Shown piece by piece: positions 7,992-16,526 of a stretch of DNA of 64,000 bases. Numbering within the stretch: the first letter of the stretch is position 1; each line of letters opens with the position of its first letter. The position numbers and the translations under genes were made by a program. The stretch covers positions 1 to 64,000 of the forward strand of contig JAILJX010000040.1 of NCBI GenBank assembly GCA_024694365.1, given 5' to 3'. The notes below the pieces were generated by a model. The model was not told the origin of the DNA. It made no database searches and saw only the letters and a list, made by a program, of their open reading frames with translations. This DNA comes from Kiritimatiellia bacterium. GTDB taxonomy: Bacteria > Verrucomicrobiota > Kiritimatiellia > RFP12 > UBA1067.

Positions 7992-9154
7992 TGATTAAAA
8001 TCGCCCTTACTGTCGAGAGATCTCGTGCATACGGACGCCTCTTCTGCGAAGGCGTGGCTGACTATGCGCAGACGATGGGCGACTGGTCGCTGGAGTTCCT
8101 CGACGATCCGGAAGGGGACCTTTCAAGATACGATGGCTTCATATCGCGTTTGACGGACGATTCCATGTCTGAAAGGCTGCGCAGCCTCGGCAAGCCCGTC
8201 GTGGACGCTTTCTACAAGAAGGACGCGGGGTTCGGCGTGGCCGATACCGACAACACGGCGATAGCGCAGTTGGCCGTCCGCCATTTCATAACGAGGAAAT
8301 TCGAGCATTTCGGTTTTTGCGGATACGACGGAATAAGGTTTTCGGACGCCAGAAAGAAGGCGTTCATCCATTGCCTGGAGCTCAACAGGTACGGATGCAA
8401 CTCCTACGAGACTCCGGAGAGGGTGCTTGAGGGTTTCGACAGGGACGTCATCAGGAACGAGCGTGTCGACATGATCCCGGACCGCGCCGAGCTGAAAGAT
8501 TGGGTGAAATGCCTTCCGCGTCCATGCGCAGTGTTCTGCTGCCACGACCTCAGGGCGTACCAGCTCGCGAAAGTATGCCGCGAGCTTTCGCTGGACGTTC
8601 CCGGAGACATAGCCATTCTCGGGGTGGACGACGACAGGCTTCTTTGCACGTTCTCGACTCCGATGCTCTCCTCCATCGATCCCGATGCACAGGGGGTAGG
8701 ACGGGAAGCCGCGCGCATTCTGGACAGGATGCTGAGAGACGCTGATGCGTGCGCGCAGCCGCCCATAGTCCTCATAGAACCCAAGGGCGTCGTCACGAGA
8801 GCCTCGACGGAGACATATCCGGTGGATCCGCCCTGGCTTTCCGATGCGCTGGTGTTCATACGCAAGCAAGTCTCGAGAAAGCTCACCGCCGCAGACGTTT
8901 TCGACCATCTTGGCCTTTCCCACGCGCTTGTGGAGAAAGCGTTCAGGACGGTTCTCGGCTCTACGGTGCAGCGGGAGATAATGAAGTGCCGCATAGAGGA
9001 GGCGGAGCATCTGCTTGCCACGACCCGGCTGCCGGTCGTCCAGATTGCGGGGCTCTCGGGCTTCGCCTCGGCGCAGTATTTCTGCCGCAGTTTCGCAGCG
9101 GCAAAGGGGGTTTCACCTTTGACATACAGGGAGAAAAAATGCTCGAAAAACTGA
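7991..9154 (+). CDS. XylR-type transcriptional regulator (sugar-binding domain plus AraC HTH)
   Basis: The 387-residue protein combines a LacI/periplasmic-binding-like sensor (about 1-275; segments AIAQLAVRHFITRKFEHFGF and DIAILGVDDDRLLCTFSTP are characteristic) with a C-terminal AraC-type DNA-binding domain of two HTH motifs (about 285-385, ending in SGFASAQYFCRSFAAAKGVSPLTYR). XylR-like proteins of this architecture sense pentoses and control their use. I place the start at the ATG at 7991, 6 nt after the -10 box, rather than at an upstream in-frame ATG that would precede the promoter. The gene heads the pentose operon and overlaps araD by 16 bp. Confidence 0.88.
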   Translation: MIKIALTVERSRAYGRLFCEGVADYAQTMGDWSLEFLDDPEGDLSRYDGFISRLTDDSMSERLRSLGKPVVDAFYKKDAGFGVADTDNTAIAQLAVRHFITRKFEHFGFCGYDGIRFSDARKKAFIHCLELNRYGCNSYETPERVLEGFDRDVIRNERVDMIPDRAELKDWVKCLPRPCAVFCCHDLRAYQLAKVCRELSLDVPGDIAILGVDDDRLLCTFSTPMLSSIDPDAQGVGREAARILDRMLRDADACAQPPIVLIEPKGVVTRASTETYPVDPPWLSDALVFIRKQVSRKLTAADVFDHLGLSHALVEKAFRTVLGSTVQREIMKCRIEEAEHLLATTRLPVVQIAGLSGFASAQYFCRSFAAAKGVSPLTYREKKCSKN

Positions 9155-9828
9155 AAGAAGAGGTGTATGCCGCGAATCGGCGGCTTGTGTCTTCGGGACT
9201 TGTCGTCCTGACGTGGGGCAACGCTTCGGGATACGATCCTGAATCTGGGCTCGTCGTGATAAAGCCTAGCGGCGTAGGCTATGATGTCATGAAGCCGTCG
9301 GACATGGTGGTCGTCGGGCTTGACGGGAAAGTCGTCGAAGGGACGCTGAATCCCTCCTCGGACACGCCGACGCACCTGGAATTCTACCGCAACTTCAAGG
9401 GCGTGAAGGGAGCCGTCCACACCCACAGCACAGAGGCGACGGCATGGGCGCAGGCGTGCAGGGAGATACCGTGCTACGGGACGACTCATGCCGACCAGTT
9501 CCACGGCAGCGTGCCCGTGACCCGCTTCCTCACCCCGCAGGAGGTGGAGGAGGCCTACGAGCTCAACACGGGAAAGGTTATCGTGGAGCTTTTCAGGGAC
9601 AGGGAGCCTCTCGCCCAGCCAGGCGTTCTCGTCGCGGGCCATGCGCCTTTCACCTGGGGAGTGACGCCTGCGAAAGCCGTGGACAACGCGATCGCCCTCG
9701 AAGCGATGGCCAGGATGGCGCGCCTCACAGAGCAGCTCGGCTGCCGCACCGCTCTTCCCGCCCACATCGGCGAGAAGCATTACATGCGCAAGCACGGCCC
9801 GAACGCGTATTACGGACAGAAAGCCTGA
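9139..9828 (+). CDS. araD: L-ribulose-5-phosphate 4-epimerase
   Basis: The 229-residue class II aldolase-fold protein matches the AraD family closely. It has VVLTWGNASG, VIKPSGVGYDVM, the SSDTPTH segment (Asp75), zinc ligands His94 and His96 in VHTHS, GTTHADQFHG and the C-terminal KHYMRKHG. It should convert L-ribulose 5-phosphate to D-xylulose 5-phosphate, feeding the pentose phosphate pathway. The ATG at 9139 lies inside the end of the regulator gene after a GGGAG-like site. Longer frames extending upstream are out of register with family starts. No L-arabinose isomerase gene (araA) is in the window. Confidence 0.92.
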   Translation: MLEKLKEEVYAANRRLVSSGLVVLTWGNASGYDPESGLVVIKPSGVGYDVMKPSDMVVVGLDGKVVEGTLNPSSDTPTHLEFYRNFKGVKGAVHTHSTEATAWAQACREIPCYGTTHADQFHGSVPVTRFLTPQEVEEAYELNTGKVIVELFRDREPLAQPGVLVAGHAPFTWGVTPAKAVDNAIALEAMARMARLTEQLGCRTALPAHIGEKHYMRKHGPNAYYGQKA

Positions 9829-9863
9829 TTTTTTCCGGAAACAAGCAACATGAAAGGAGTGCA

Positions 9864-11399
9864 ATGAAGGATTTCATCGAGAGCGGCAAGGCCGTGATGG
9901 GGATCGAGTTCGGCTCGACGCGCATCAAGGCCGTCCTAATCGACGACGGATTCAACACGGTGGCGCAAGGCGCGCATGATTGGGAAAACAGACTCTCGGA
10001 TGGAGTGTGGTCCTATTCGATGGAGGACATAGAGTCCGGAATCCGCGACGCCTACGCGAAGTGCGCGGCCGACGCGATGGCGAAATACGGTGCGAAGATA
10101 ACCTTTCTCAAGGCCTTGGGCATCTCGGGCATGATGCACGGATATCTCGCGTTCGACGAGAAGGGCTCTCTTCTCGTCCCGTTCAGGACATGGCGCAACG
10201 TCATGACCGGAGAGGCGGCTGCGAAGCTGTCGGATCTTTTCGGGTTCAACATTCCCCAGAGATGGTCCGTCGCCCACTACGCCCAGGCGCTCATGAACAA
10301 TGAGCCCCATGTCGCGAACGTCCGCTGGCTTACGACGCTTGCCGGATATGTCCACCATTCGCTCTCGGGCGAGAATGTCCTTGGCGTCGGCGAGGCGAGC
10401 GGAATGTTCCCGATCGATCCCGGGACAGGTGGCTACAACGCGCGCATGATGGCCGATTTCGAGAAGGAATTCGGCGTCGCGCTCAAGGAGAAGCTGCCGG
10501 CTGTCGCGTCCGCTGGAGAATCCGCGGGCCGCCTGACCGAAGAAGGCGCGAAGTGGCTCGACCCTACGGGAACGCTTCAGGCGGGCGCCGTGATGGCCCC
10601 TCCCGAAGGCGACGCGGGAACAGGCATGGTCGCCACGAACGCCGTGGCGCCGAGAACCGGAAACGTCTCCGCCGGAACGTCCATCTTCGCGATGATCGTC
10701 CTCGAGAAGGCGATGAAGGGCCATTATCCGGAGATCGACGTCGTGACTACGCCTACGGGGCACGAGGTCGCCATGGTCCACTGCAACAACTGCACGAACG
10801 AGATAAACGCCTGGGCCGGACTCTTCAAGGAGTTCGGCGCGAAAGCCGGGGCGGACGCAAACCCCTACAAGATTCTTTTCTCCGAGTCGCTCAAGGGCGA
10901 TGCCGACTGCGGAGGCGTCGTGACCGTTCCCTATCTGAGCGGAGAGCCTGTCACGGGGTCCCCCGACGCCTGCCTCAAGGTGGTGCGCACGCCCGAGGCC
11001 AAGTTCACGCTCGCGAATTTCATGCGCTCGCAGATATATTCAGCGTTCGTTTCGCTGAAGATCGGCATGGACATCCTCGCCGGGGAGGATGTGAAGATCG
11101 ACTCTCTCACGGGCCACGGAGGCATCTTCACCGACAAGGGCATAGCCCAGCAGTATCTCGCGGACGCGCTCAACACCACAGTCGCATGCCTTTCGACCGC
11201 CACGGAGGGAGGTCCGTGGGGAATGGCAGTCCTGGCCGCGTTCGCGGCGAAGGAGAACCGCGGCAGTCTCGAGGATTTCCTCTCTGGGGAGGTCTTCAAG
11301 AACGCGGCGAGCGAGATGCTTGCCCCGTCGAAGGATGGCGTCGAAGGGTTCGACAGGTATACCGCCAATTTCAAGGCCGCCATCACGGCGTGCAGGTAA
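9864..11399 (+). CDS. FGGY-family pentulose kinase, probably ribulokinase-like
   Basis: The 511-residue protein has the FGGY two-domain fold: N-terminal GIEFGSTRIKAVLID phosphate-binding motif (residues ~14-28), the GISGMMHGYLAF substrate segment, and the C-terminal nucleotide half with GNVSAGTSIFAM and LTGHGGIFTDKG. It resembles the kinase of Bacteroides-type arabinose operons more than classic E. coli AraB. In this context it most likely phosphorylates L-ribulose (or a xylulose) to give the AraD substrate. An AAAGGAG site precedes the ATG at 9864. Substrate assignment is inference from neighbours. Confidence 0.85.
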   Translation: MKDFIESGKAVMGIEFGSTRIKAVLIDDGFNTVAQGAHDWENRLSDGVWSYSMEDIESGIRDAYAKCAADAMAKYGAKITFLKALGISGMMHGYLAFDEKGSLLVPFRTWRNVMTGEAAAKLSDLFGFNIPQRWSVAHYAQALMNNEPHVANVRWLTTLAGYVHHSLSGENVLGVGEASGMFPIDPGTGGYNARMMADFEKEFGVALKEKLPAVASAGESAGRLTEEGAKWLDPTGTLQAGAVMAPPEGDAGTGMVATNAVAPRTGNVSAGTSIFAMIVLEKAMKGHYPEIDVVTTPTGHEVAMVHCNNCTNEINAWAGLFKEFGAKAGADANPYKILFSESLKGDADCGGVVTVPYLSGEPVTGSPDACLKVVRTPEAKFTLANFMRSQIYSAFVSLKIGMDILAGEDVKIDSLTGHGGIFTDKGIAQQYLADALNTTVACLSTATEGGPWGMAVLAAFAAKENRGSLEDFLSGEVFKNAASEMLAPSKDGVEGFDRYTANFKAAITACR

Positions 11400-11423
11400 T
11401 AAAAAAGACAGGAGTAAAACATC

Positions 11424-13178
11424 ATGTTGACGGCAATCGACTGGTTGATGATTCTCGGCTATTTCGCCCTTCTCGGAGGCGTCGTATGGTGGTCGATGAG
11501 AAAGAACAAGATTGAAAGCGGAGAGGATCTGTTTCTCGGCGGACGCTCCGTGGGCTGGCTCGCGATCGGCGCTTCCATCTTCGCCGCGAACATCGGCTCG
11601 GAGCACTTGATCGGCCTTGCGGGCTCCGGAGCGGCGGCGGGCCTTTCGCAGGCTCACTGGGAGCTCCACGCGTGGGTGCTCGTCATGATGAGCTGGGTGT
11701 TCCTTCCGTTCTACTACAAGAGCGGCGTCTCAACGATGCCGGAATTCCTCGAGAGGCGCTTCGGCGCACGGGCGAGATGGATACTCTCGCTCGTCTCGCT
11801 CGCGGCATATGTGCTTACGAAGATTTCCGTCACTGTGTTCGCAGGCGCGCTCTTCTTCAAGGTGATGATGCCCGAAGTGCAGATAACCGTCTTCGGGACG
11901 ACGATCACAAGCTTCTGGATCGGCGCGATCGCCACCGTCGTCCTCGCAGGCCTCTACAGCTCGCTTGGCGGACTCTCCGCGGTGGTCTATACGGACCTGG
12001 TGCAGACGGGCATCATTCTCGCGGGAACGCTCTCCGTCACGGCATTCGCCCTCTACCACCTCGGCAATTCCGGAGTCGCTCTTCCCGACGGCTCCACGGC
12101 GCAAGGCGTCTCCGACGGATGGGAAGTACTCAAGGCTACGATCAAGTCGACCGACAACGTCGAGCAGTTCGGCCTTTGGCACTCTCTCACCCACAAAGCG
12201 TTTCCGTGGCTGGGCGTCGCGATCGCCTCGGCGACGATCGGCGTCTGGTACTGGTGCACCGACCAGTTCATCATACAGCGCACCCTCGCAGCGAAGAACC
12301 TGACCAACGCCCGCCGCGGAGCGATCTGGGGAGGCGCCTTGAAGCTCTGCCCCGTGTTCCTCTTCCTCGTCCCCGGCATGCTCGGCTTCGCTCTTCACCA
12401 CAACAACGTCATGATCGACGGATCAGTCTTCGCGATTCCGCTCAAGACTCTCAAAGACGGCAGCCAGGTGATAGACGGCGACACCGTCTTCCCGACTCTC
12501 GTGCAGACGCTTCTGCCCGTGGGCTTCCGCGGACTCGTCGTTGCGGGCATGATTGCTGCTTTGATGAGCTCGCTCGCCTCGCTCTTCAACTCCGTCTCGA
12601 CGCTCTTCACGGTCGACGTCTACCAGAAGCTCAAGCCCGAGACCCCCGCGAAGAAACTCGTCACGATCGGCCGCACCACGACTGTCGTCATGACCGCCCT
12701 CGGGCTCCTCTGGCTTCCGATCATGAAGGCGATTTCGGGCGGCGGACTCTACCAGTACATCCAGGCCGTGCAGTCGTTCCTCGCGCCACCTATCGTCGCC
12801 GTCTTCGTGATGGGCCTTTGCTGGAAGCGCATGAACCTGCGCGGAGCGGTGTGGGGGCTTTCGCTCGGCTTCATCCTCGGCATGATGAAGCTCGGCGCGA
12901 ACGCCATCTGGGGCGGGGCCGACGGCTTCGCGCTCATCCAGGACTTCTACTTCTCCGGAATCCTCCTTGCAGTCTCCATACTTATCGTCATCATCGCCTC
13001 GCTTACGGCGCCTGCGCCAGATCCAAAGCTTACGACGGGGCTTACCTTCGCCGGGCTCGACGACAAGTTCAGGAAGGAGAACCGCGAGAGCTGGAACTGG
13101 GTTGACGTCGTCTCCAGCTGCATAGTCGTCGGCTGCGTGCTCGCCGCCTATGCGTACTTCTGGACCTGGCTGGACTGA
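11424..13178 (+). CDS. Sodium:solute symporter (SSS family), probable sugar importer
   Basis: The 584-residue protein has 13-14 hydrophobic helices and matches SGLT-like sugar transporters: FLGGRSVGWLAIGASIFAANIGSEHLIGLAG near residues 35-65, GGLSAVVYTDLVQTGIIL, WYWCTDQFIIQRTLAAKN and the long C-terminal helix. Such proteins couple Na+ entry to uptake of a monosaccharide. Its place between a pentulose kinase and a glycoside hydrolase indicates pentose uptake. It follows the kinase by 24 bp with a GACAGGAG site. Confidence 0.88.
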   Translation: MLTAIDWLMILGYFALLGGVVWWSMRKNKIESGEDLFLGGRSVGWLAIGASIFAANIGSEHLIGLAGSGAAAGLSQAHWELHAWVLVMMSWVFLPFYYKSGVSTMPEFLERRFGARARWILSLVSLAAYVLTKISVTVFAGALFFKVMMPEVQITVFGTTITSFWIGAIATVVLAGLYSSLGGLSAVVYTDLVQTGIILAGTLSVTAFALYHLGNSGVALPDGSTAQGVSDGWEVLKATIKSTDNVEQFGLWHSLTHKAFPWLGVAIASATIGVWYWCTDQFIIQRTLAAKNLTNARRGAIWGGALKLCPVFLFLVPGMLGFALHHNNVMIDGSVFAIPLKTLKDGSQVIDGDTVFPTLVQTLLPVGFRGLVVAGMIAALMSSLASLFNSVSTLFTVDVYQKLKPETPAKKLVTIGRTTTVVMTALGLLWLPIMKAISGGGLYQYIQAVQSFLAPPIVAVFVMGLCWKRMNLRGAVWGLSLGFILGMMKLGANAIWGGADGFALIQDFYFSGILLAVSILIVIIASLTAPAPDPKLTTGLTFAGLDDKFRKENRESWNWVDVVSSCIVVGCVLAAYAYFWTWLD

Positions 13179-13186
13179 GCGGCGAA

Positions 13187-15211
13187 ATGAAAGCATCCGT
13201 CTGCTTCGCGGCATGCGCTCTCGTCTCGGCGGCATGCGCCGTTGAGATCGAGACGCAGGTGAATTCCATCGCGGCGGACAGCGCGGCACGCATTCTCGAC
13301 GAGAAGCTTGCGGACCGCGCCGGAACCGTCGTCCTCACCCTGTGCGAGAATCCGGAAATAAAGCATGACGGATATACCGTCATCCGCGAAGGGGATGTCT
13401 ACACTGTCGAGGGTGTGCGTCCACGATCCCTCCTGTATGCCGCTGGCGAACCGGAGAAATGGTGGGGTCGCGACAGTACCGTGCGCGATCCCGCCTTCGC
13501 CTCGAGAATGGTCAACTGGACCAGATCGCGCCATGGCGCCGCCGAATGGATAGCTGCGACCGGGGCGAACATCGTCCATGCCGGGCGCGGAGGCACGGTC
13601 ACGCTCGAAAAATCCATGCCCGAGGTCTTCGCCATGCTTCCGCCGGAGCGGCGCGAGGCTCTGAGGCGGGCGAAAGAGGCGAGCGAGAGGTCCGCAATGA
13701 GAATCTGCGCCGATAATTCCGCTGCGGACGTCCCGACCTACCCTCTGCTCTACGGATGTGACGCCATGAAGTGGAACCGCGAGCTCTGCGAAGCTTTCCT
13801 CAAGGCCCATCCCGAGGCGAAAGGAACCGATCCCGGGCGAAGCTGGGAGAAGGGCATTCTCTGCCCGAGCGCACCCGCCACCTGGGACTTCGTCCGCGCC
13901 TACGTTTCGGAATTCGCGTCGCTGGGCCCCTACGAAGGGATCGTCGCGACATTCTGGGACGACTACGGAATGAACTGCAAGTGCCCCAATTGCCGCCGCA
14001 ACGGGATGCACCTGTTTTCCAGGCAGATCGCGAAACTTGTGACGGCATACGAAGAGGCGCTTGAGCCGCTCGGGAAAAAGCTGATAGTCCGCACCTGGGC
14101 GAGCGGGGCGCCGCATTTCCTCGGCGGGGAGTGGGTGAATGCGCCGGGATACGCAGGCAGGAAGGATGCCCTGGATACATGGGGGAAGGTTTTCGAGACG
14201 GCGGGAAAGTCTACCGTCATCCAGACGAAGGTCTACAATTGCGACTGCCAGCCCGATCCTCCTTTCTCCAATCTTCTCGGCGAGGCCAAAGCGCGCGGGT
14301 TCACGGAATTCGCCGAGTGGCAGATCACCGGCCAGACGGTGGGCCGGGGATGGCTTCCGGCCAGCGTTTGCGCCCACACGGCCTGGACGATGAAGAAGGC
14401 GCTGGAGCTTGCGGGGCCGGAAGGAGGGGTTTGCCTTTATGCCGGCGGATACAAGAACGGCGGCTACGAGGCTCTGGACGATACGTGCAACTCGATAAAC
14501 ATCAGGATGTGGCGCCAGCTTTCGTGGAACCCCAATGACGACACCGACCGCATATGGATCGATTGGGCGGCGCCGATATACGGAGAATCCGCCCCTGCCG
14601 CCATAGCGGCGCTGAAGGCGACGGAGAAGGCGGCTGCGGTTTCGTTCTCTCCCCTGGGATTCGGAGCGCCCACAGAGAGCGGCTTCGCGGGGAGCGTCGC
14701 GAGGCGCGAGGATCTTCTCAGGTACACAAACAGGCATTTCCTTCCGGATTTCGCCCCGCTACTCGAGCCGACAAAGGAGAATATAGCGAAAGTCGCCGCC
14801 GAGAAGGACGCCGCCATCAAGGCTGTCGAGTCGGCGATCGCGTCCGCGGAAGGCCTTGGGGCGCCTATGGCCGAGCTGCGGACGCGTCTCGGCTGGCTCA
14901 AGACCCATCTCATCGTCTCCAAAGCCCTCGACGAGGGCCTTTGGCGCGTCCATCGCATAGAGTACCTCTGTGATCTTCAGCGCGGCGACCTCGAAGAGCT
15001 CGCGGCGGTGAAAAGATGCTTTGATGCGATAAGAGCGGAGGGTGGGAATCTCTTTGCCCGCGATCCCGAGGCGAAGATGAGCTTTTATGCCGACAGGCTC
15101 GGCAATCACGAGATAACCCTGGGCAGCCCCGTGCGCTTGATGAGGGACATATGGGAGAAGGCTCTCGAAAAGACGGAAAAGATTCTCGGTCCGCAAACGC
15201 CAAGGAAATGA
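13187..15211 (+). CDS. Secreted GH67-like (alpha-glucuronidase-related) protein
   Basis: The 674-residue protein begins with a signal peptide (about 1-19, ending near SAACA). An N-terminal beta domain of the type preceding GH67/GH20 barrels (GYTVIREGDVYTVEGVRPRS, about 60-90) is followed by a TIM-barrel-like region containing GIVATFWDDYGMNCKCPNCR and, further on, the GH67-like pattern of EFAEWQITGQTVGRGW and INIRMWRQLSWNPNDD. The C-terminus is helical. GH67 enzymes remove glucuronic acid from xylan oligosaccharides, which fits the pentose operon and the GH10 xylanase at 25 kb. The match is to distant patterns only; a DUF4838/GH20-like assignment is possible. Confidence 0.6.
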   Translation: MKASVCFAACALVSAACAVEIETQVNSIAADSAARILDEKLADRAGTVVLTLCENPEIKHDGYTVIREGDVYTVEGVRPRSLLYAAGEPEKWWGRDSTVRDPAFASRMVNWTRSRHGAAEWIAATGANIVHAGRGGTVTLEKSMPEVFAMLPPERREALRRAKEASERSAMRICADNSAADVPTYPLLYGCDAMKWNRELCEAFLKAHPEAKGTDPGRSWEKGILCPSAPATWDFVRAYVSEFASLGPYEGIVATFWDDYGMNCKCPNCRRNGMHLFSRQIAKLVTAYEEALEPLGKKLIVRTWASGAPHFLGGEWVNAPGYAGRKDALDTWGKVFETAGKSTVIQTKVYNCDCQPDPPFSNLLGEAKARGFTEFAEWQITGQTVGRGWLPASVCAHTAWTMKKALELAGPEGGVCLYAGGYKNGGYEALDDTCNSINIRMWRQLSWNPNDDTDRIWIDWAAPIYGESAPAAIAALKATEKAAAVSFSPLGFGAPTESGFAGSVARREDLLRYTNRHFLPDFAPLLEPTKENIAKVAAEKDAAIKAVESAIASAEGLGAPMAELRTRLGWLKTHLIVSKALDEGLWRVHRIEYLCDLQRGDLEELAAVKRCFDAIRAEGGNLFARDPEAKMSFYADRLGNHEITLGSPVRLMRDIWEKALEKTEKILGPQTPRK

Positions 15212-15242
15212 TATAATATGCGGACAACAGGAGAATCCGCAA
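15212..15242 (+). promoter_or_regulatory. serS promoter and leader with Shine-Dalgarno site in hairpin loop
   Basis: The -10 box TATAAT (15212-15217) directly follows the upstream stop codon, reading TGATATAAT. In the leader, TGCGGA (15219-15224) pairs with TCCGCA (15236-15241), placing the CAGGAG ribosome site in an 11-nt loop just before the ATG at 15243. Confidence 0.55.
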
Positions 15243-16526
15243 ATGATCGACATCAAGAAGCTCAGAGAAGATTTTGACAACACTGCAGCTGCGCTGGCGC
15301 GGCGCGGCGTCGAAAAGGAGCGCCTCGAGAAGGCGCGCGACCTGGACGCGAAACGGCGCAAACTGCTCGCAGAGACAGAGTCTCTAAAGGCGAAGCGCAA
15401 CGCCGCGTCGAAGGAGATCGGCAAGATCGCCGCTGCAGGAGGCGACGTCGCGGCAGCCAAGGCGGGGATGAAGGCTGTCGGCGACAGGATCGCCGAGATA
15501 GACAGGGAACTTGCCGCGGTCTCGCACGACCTCCGCGAGACGCTGCTCATGATCCCAAACATCCCTGCCCCGGAGATTCCGACGGGAATGGACTCCTCGG
15601 CGAACACCGTCGTCAGGAAGGTCGGCGAGTGGAAAGATCCTGCGTTCAAGATCCTGGATCACATGACGATCGGCGAGAAGCTCGGCATTTTCGACTTCCC
15701 GCGCGGAGTCAAGCTTACGGGAACGGGCTTTCCGATAATCCTCGGGCAGGGCGCAAAGCTCCAGCGCGCACTCATACAGTACATGCTCGACGTCCATTGC
15801 CGCGAGCAGGGCTACACCGAGATGCTGCCCCCCTTCGTCGTGAACAGCGATTCCATGACTGGAACCGGCCAGCTCCCCAAGTTCGCCGAAGACCTCTACC
15901 ATTGCCAGATAGACGATTTCTGGCTCATTCCCACGGCCGAGGTTCCCGTGACGAACTACTACCGCGACGACATTCTCGACGGCAGGAATCTCCCGATCAA
16001 GCTTACCGCCTACACGCCATGCTTCCGCCGCGAGGCGGGGTCCGCCGGCAAGATGACCCGCGGAATGCTGCGCGTGCACCAGTTCGACAAGGTCGAGATG
16101 GTCAACTTCGTCCATCCCGACACATCCTTCGCTCAGTTGGAGGTTCTCGTGAAGGAGGCCGAGGCGATCCTCACCGGTCTCGGACTCCATTTCCGCGTTC
16201 TGCAGCTCTGCTCCGGCGACATGGGCTTTTCCGCCGCGAAATGCTACGACCTCGAGCTTTGGGCTCCGGGCGAGAAGCAGTGGCTGGAGGTCAGCTCCTG
16301 CAGCTGTTTCACCGACTACCAGGCCCGCCGCCTCAACTGCAGGTTCAAGGATGCGGACGGCAAGACGAAGCTCGTCCACACGCTCAACGGTTCGGGCGTC
16401 GCGCTGCCGCGTCTTATGGTCGCGCTTCTCGAACAGTGCCAGAACGAAGACGGTTCCGTGACGATCCCGGAGGTTCTTCGTCTCTACATGAACGGTCAGG
16501 AGAAGCTGCTCCCGTGCAAAAACTGA
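15243..16526 (+). CDS. serS: Seryl-tRNA synthetase
   Basis: The 427-residue class II synthetase charges tRNA-Ser. It has the N-terminal long coiled-coil arm (about 30-105) that contacts the tRNA variable arm, and the catalytic core with motif 2 in TPCFRREAGSAGKMTRGMLR (near 260) and motif 3 near the end (NGSGVALPRLMVALLEQ). The binding-site segment LIPTAEVPVTNYY is typical of SerRS. Length is normal. The end overlaps the GTG start of the next flavoprotein. Confidence 0.96.
   Translation: MIDIKKLREDFDNTAAALARRGVEKERLEKARDLDAKRRKLLAETESLKAKRNAASKEIGKIAAAGGDVAAAKAGMKAVGDRIAEIDRELAAVSHDLRETLLMIPNIPAPEIPTGMDSSANTVVRKVGEWKDPAFKILDHMTIGEKLGIFDFPRGVKLTGTGFPIILGQGAKLQRALIQYMLDVHCREQGYTEMLPPFVVNSDSMTGTGQLPKFAEDLYHCQIDDFWLIPTAEVPVTNYYRDDILDGRNLPIKLTAYTPCFRREAGSAGKMTRGMLRVHQFDKVEMVNFVHPDTSFAQLEVLVKEAEAILTGLGLHFRVLQLCSGDMGFSAAKCYDLELWAPGEKQWLEVSSCSCFTDYQARRLNCRFKDADGKTKLVHTLNGSGVALPRLMVALLEQCQNEDGSVTIPEVLRLYMNGQEKLLPCKN

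Noticed and set aside
11672..13105. Alternative 477-codon frame inside the symporter gene
   Set aside because: It is Arg/His/Pro-rich shadow sequence in another frame of a well-supported membrane protein.
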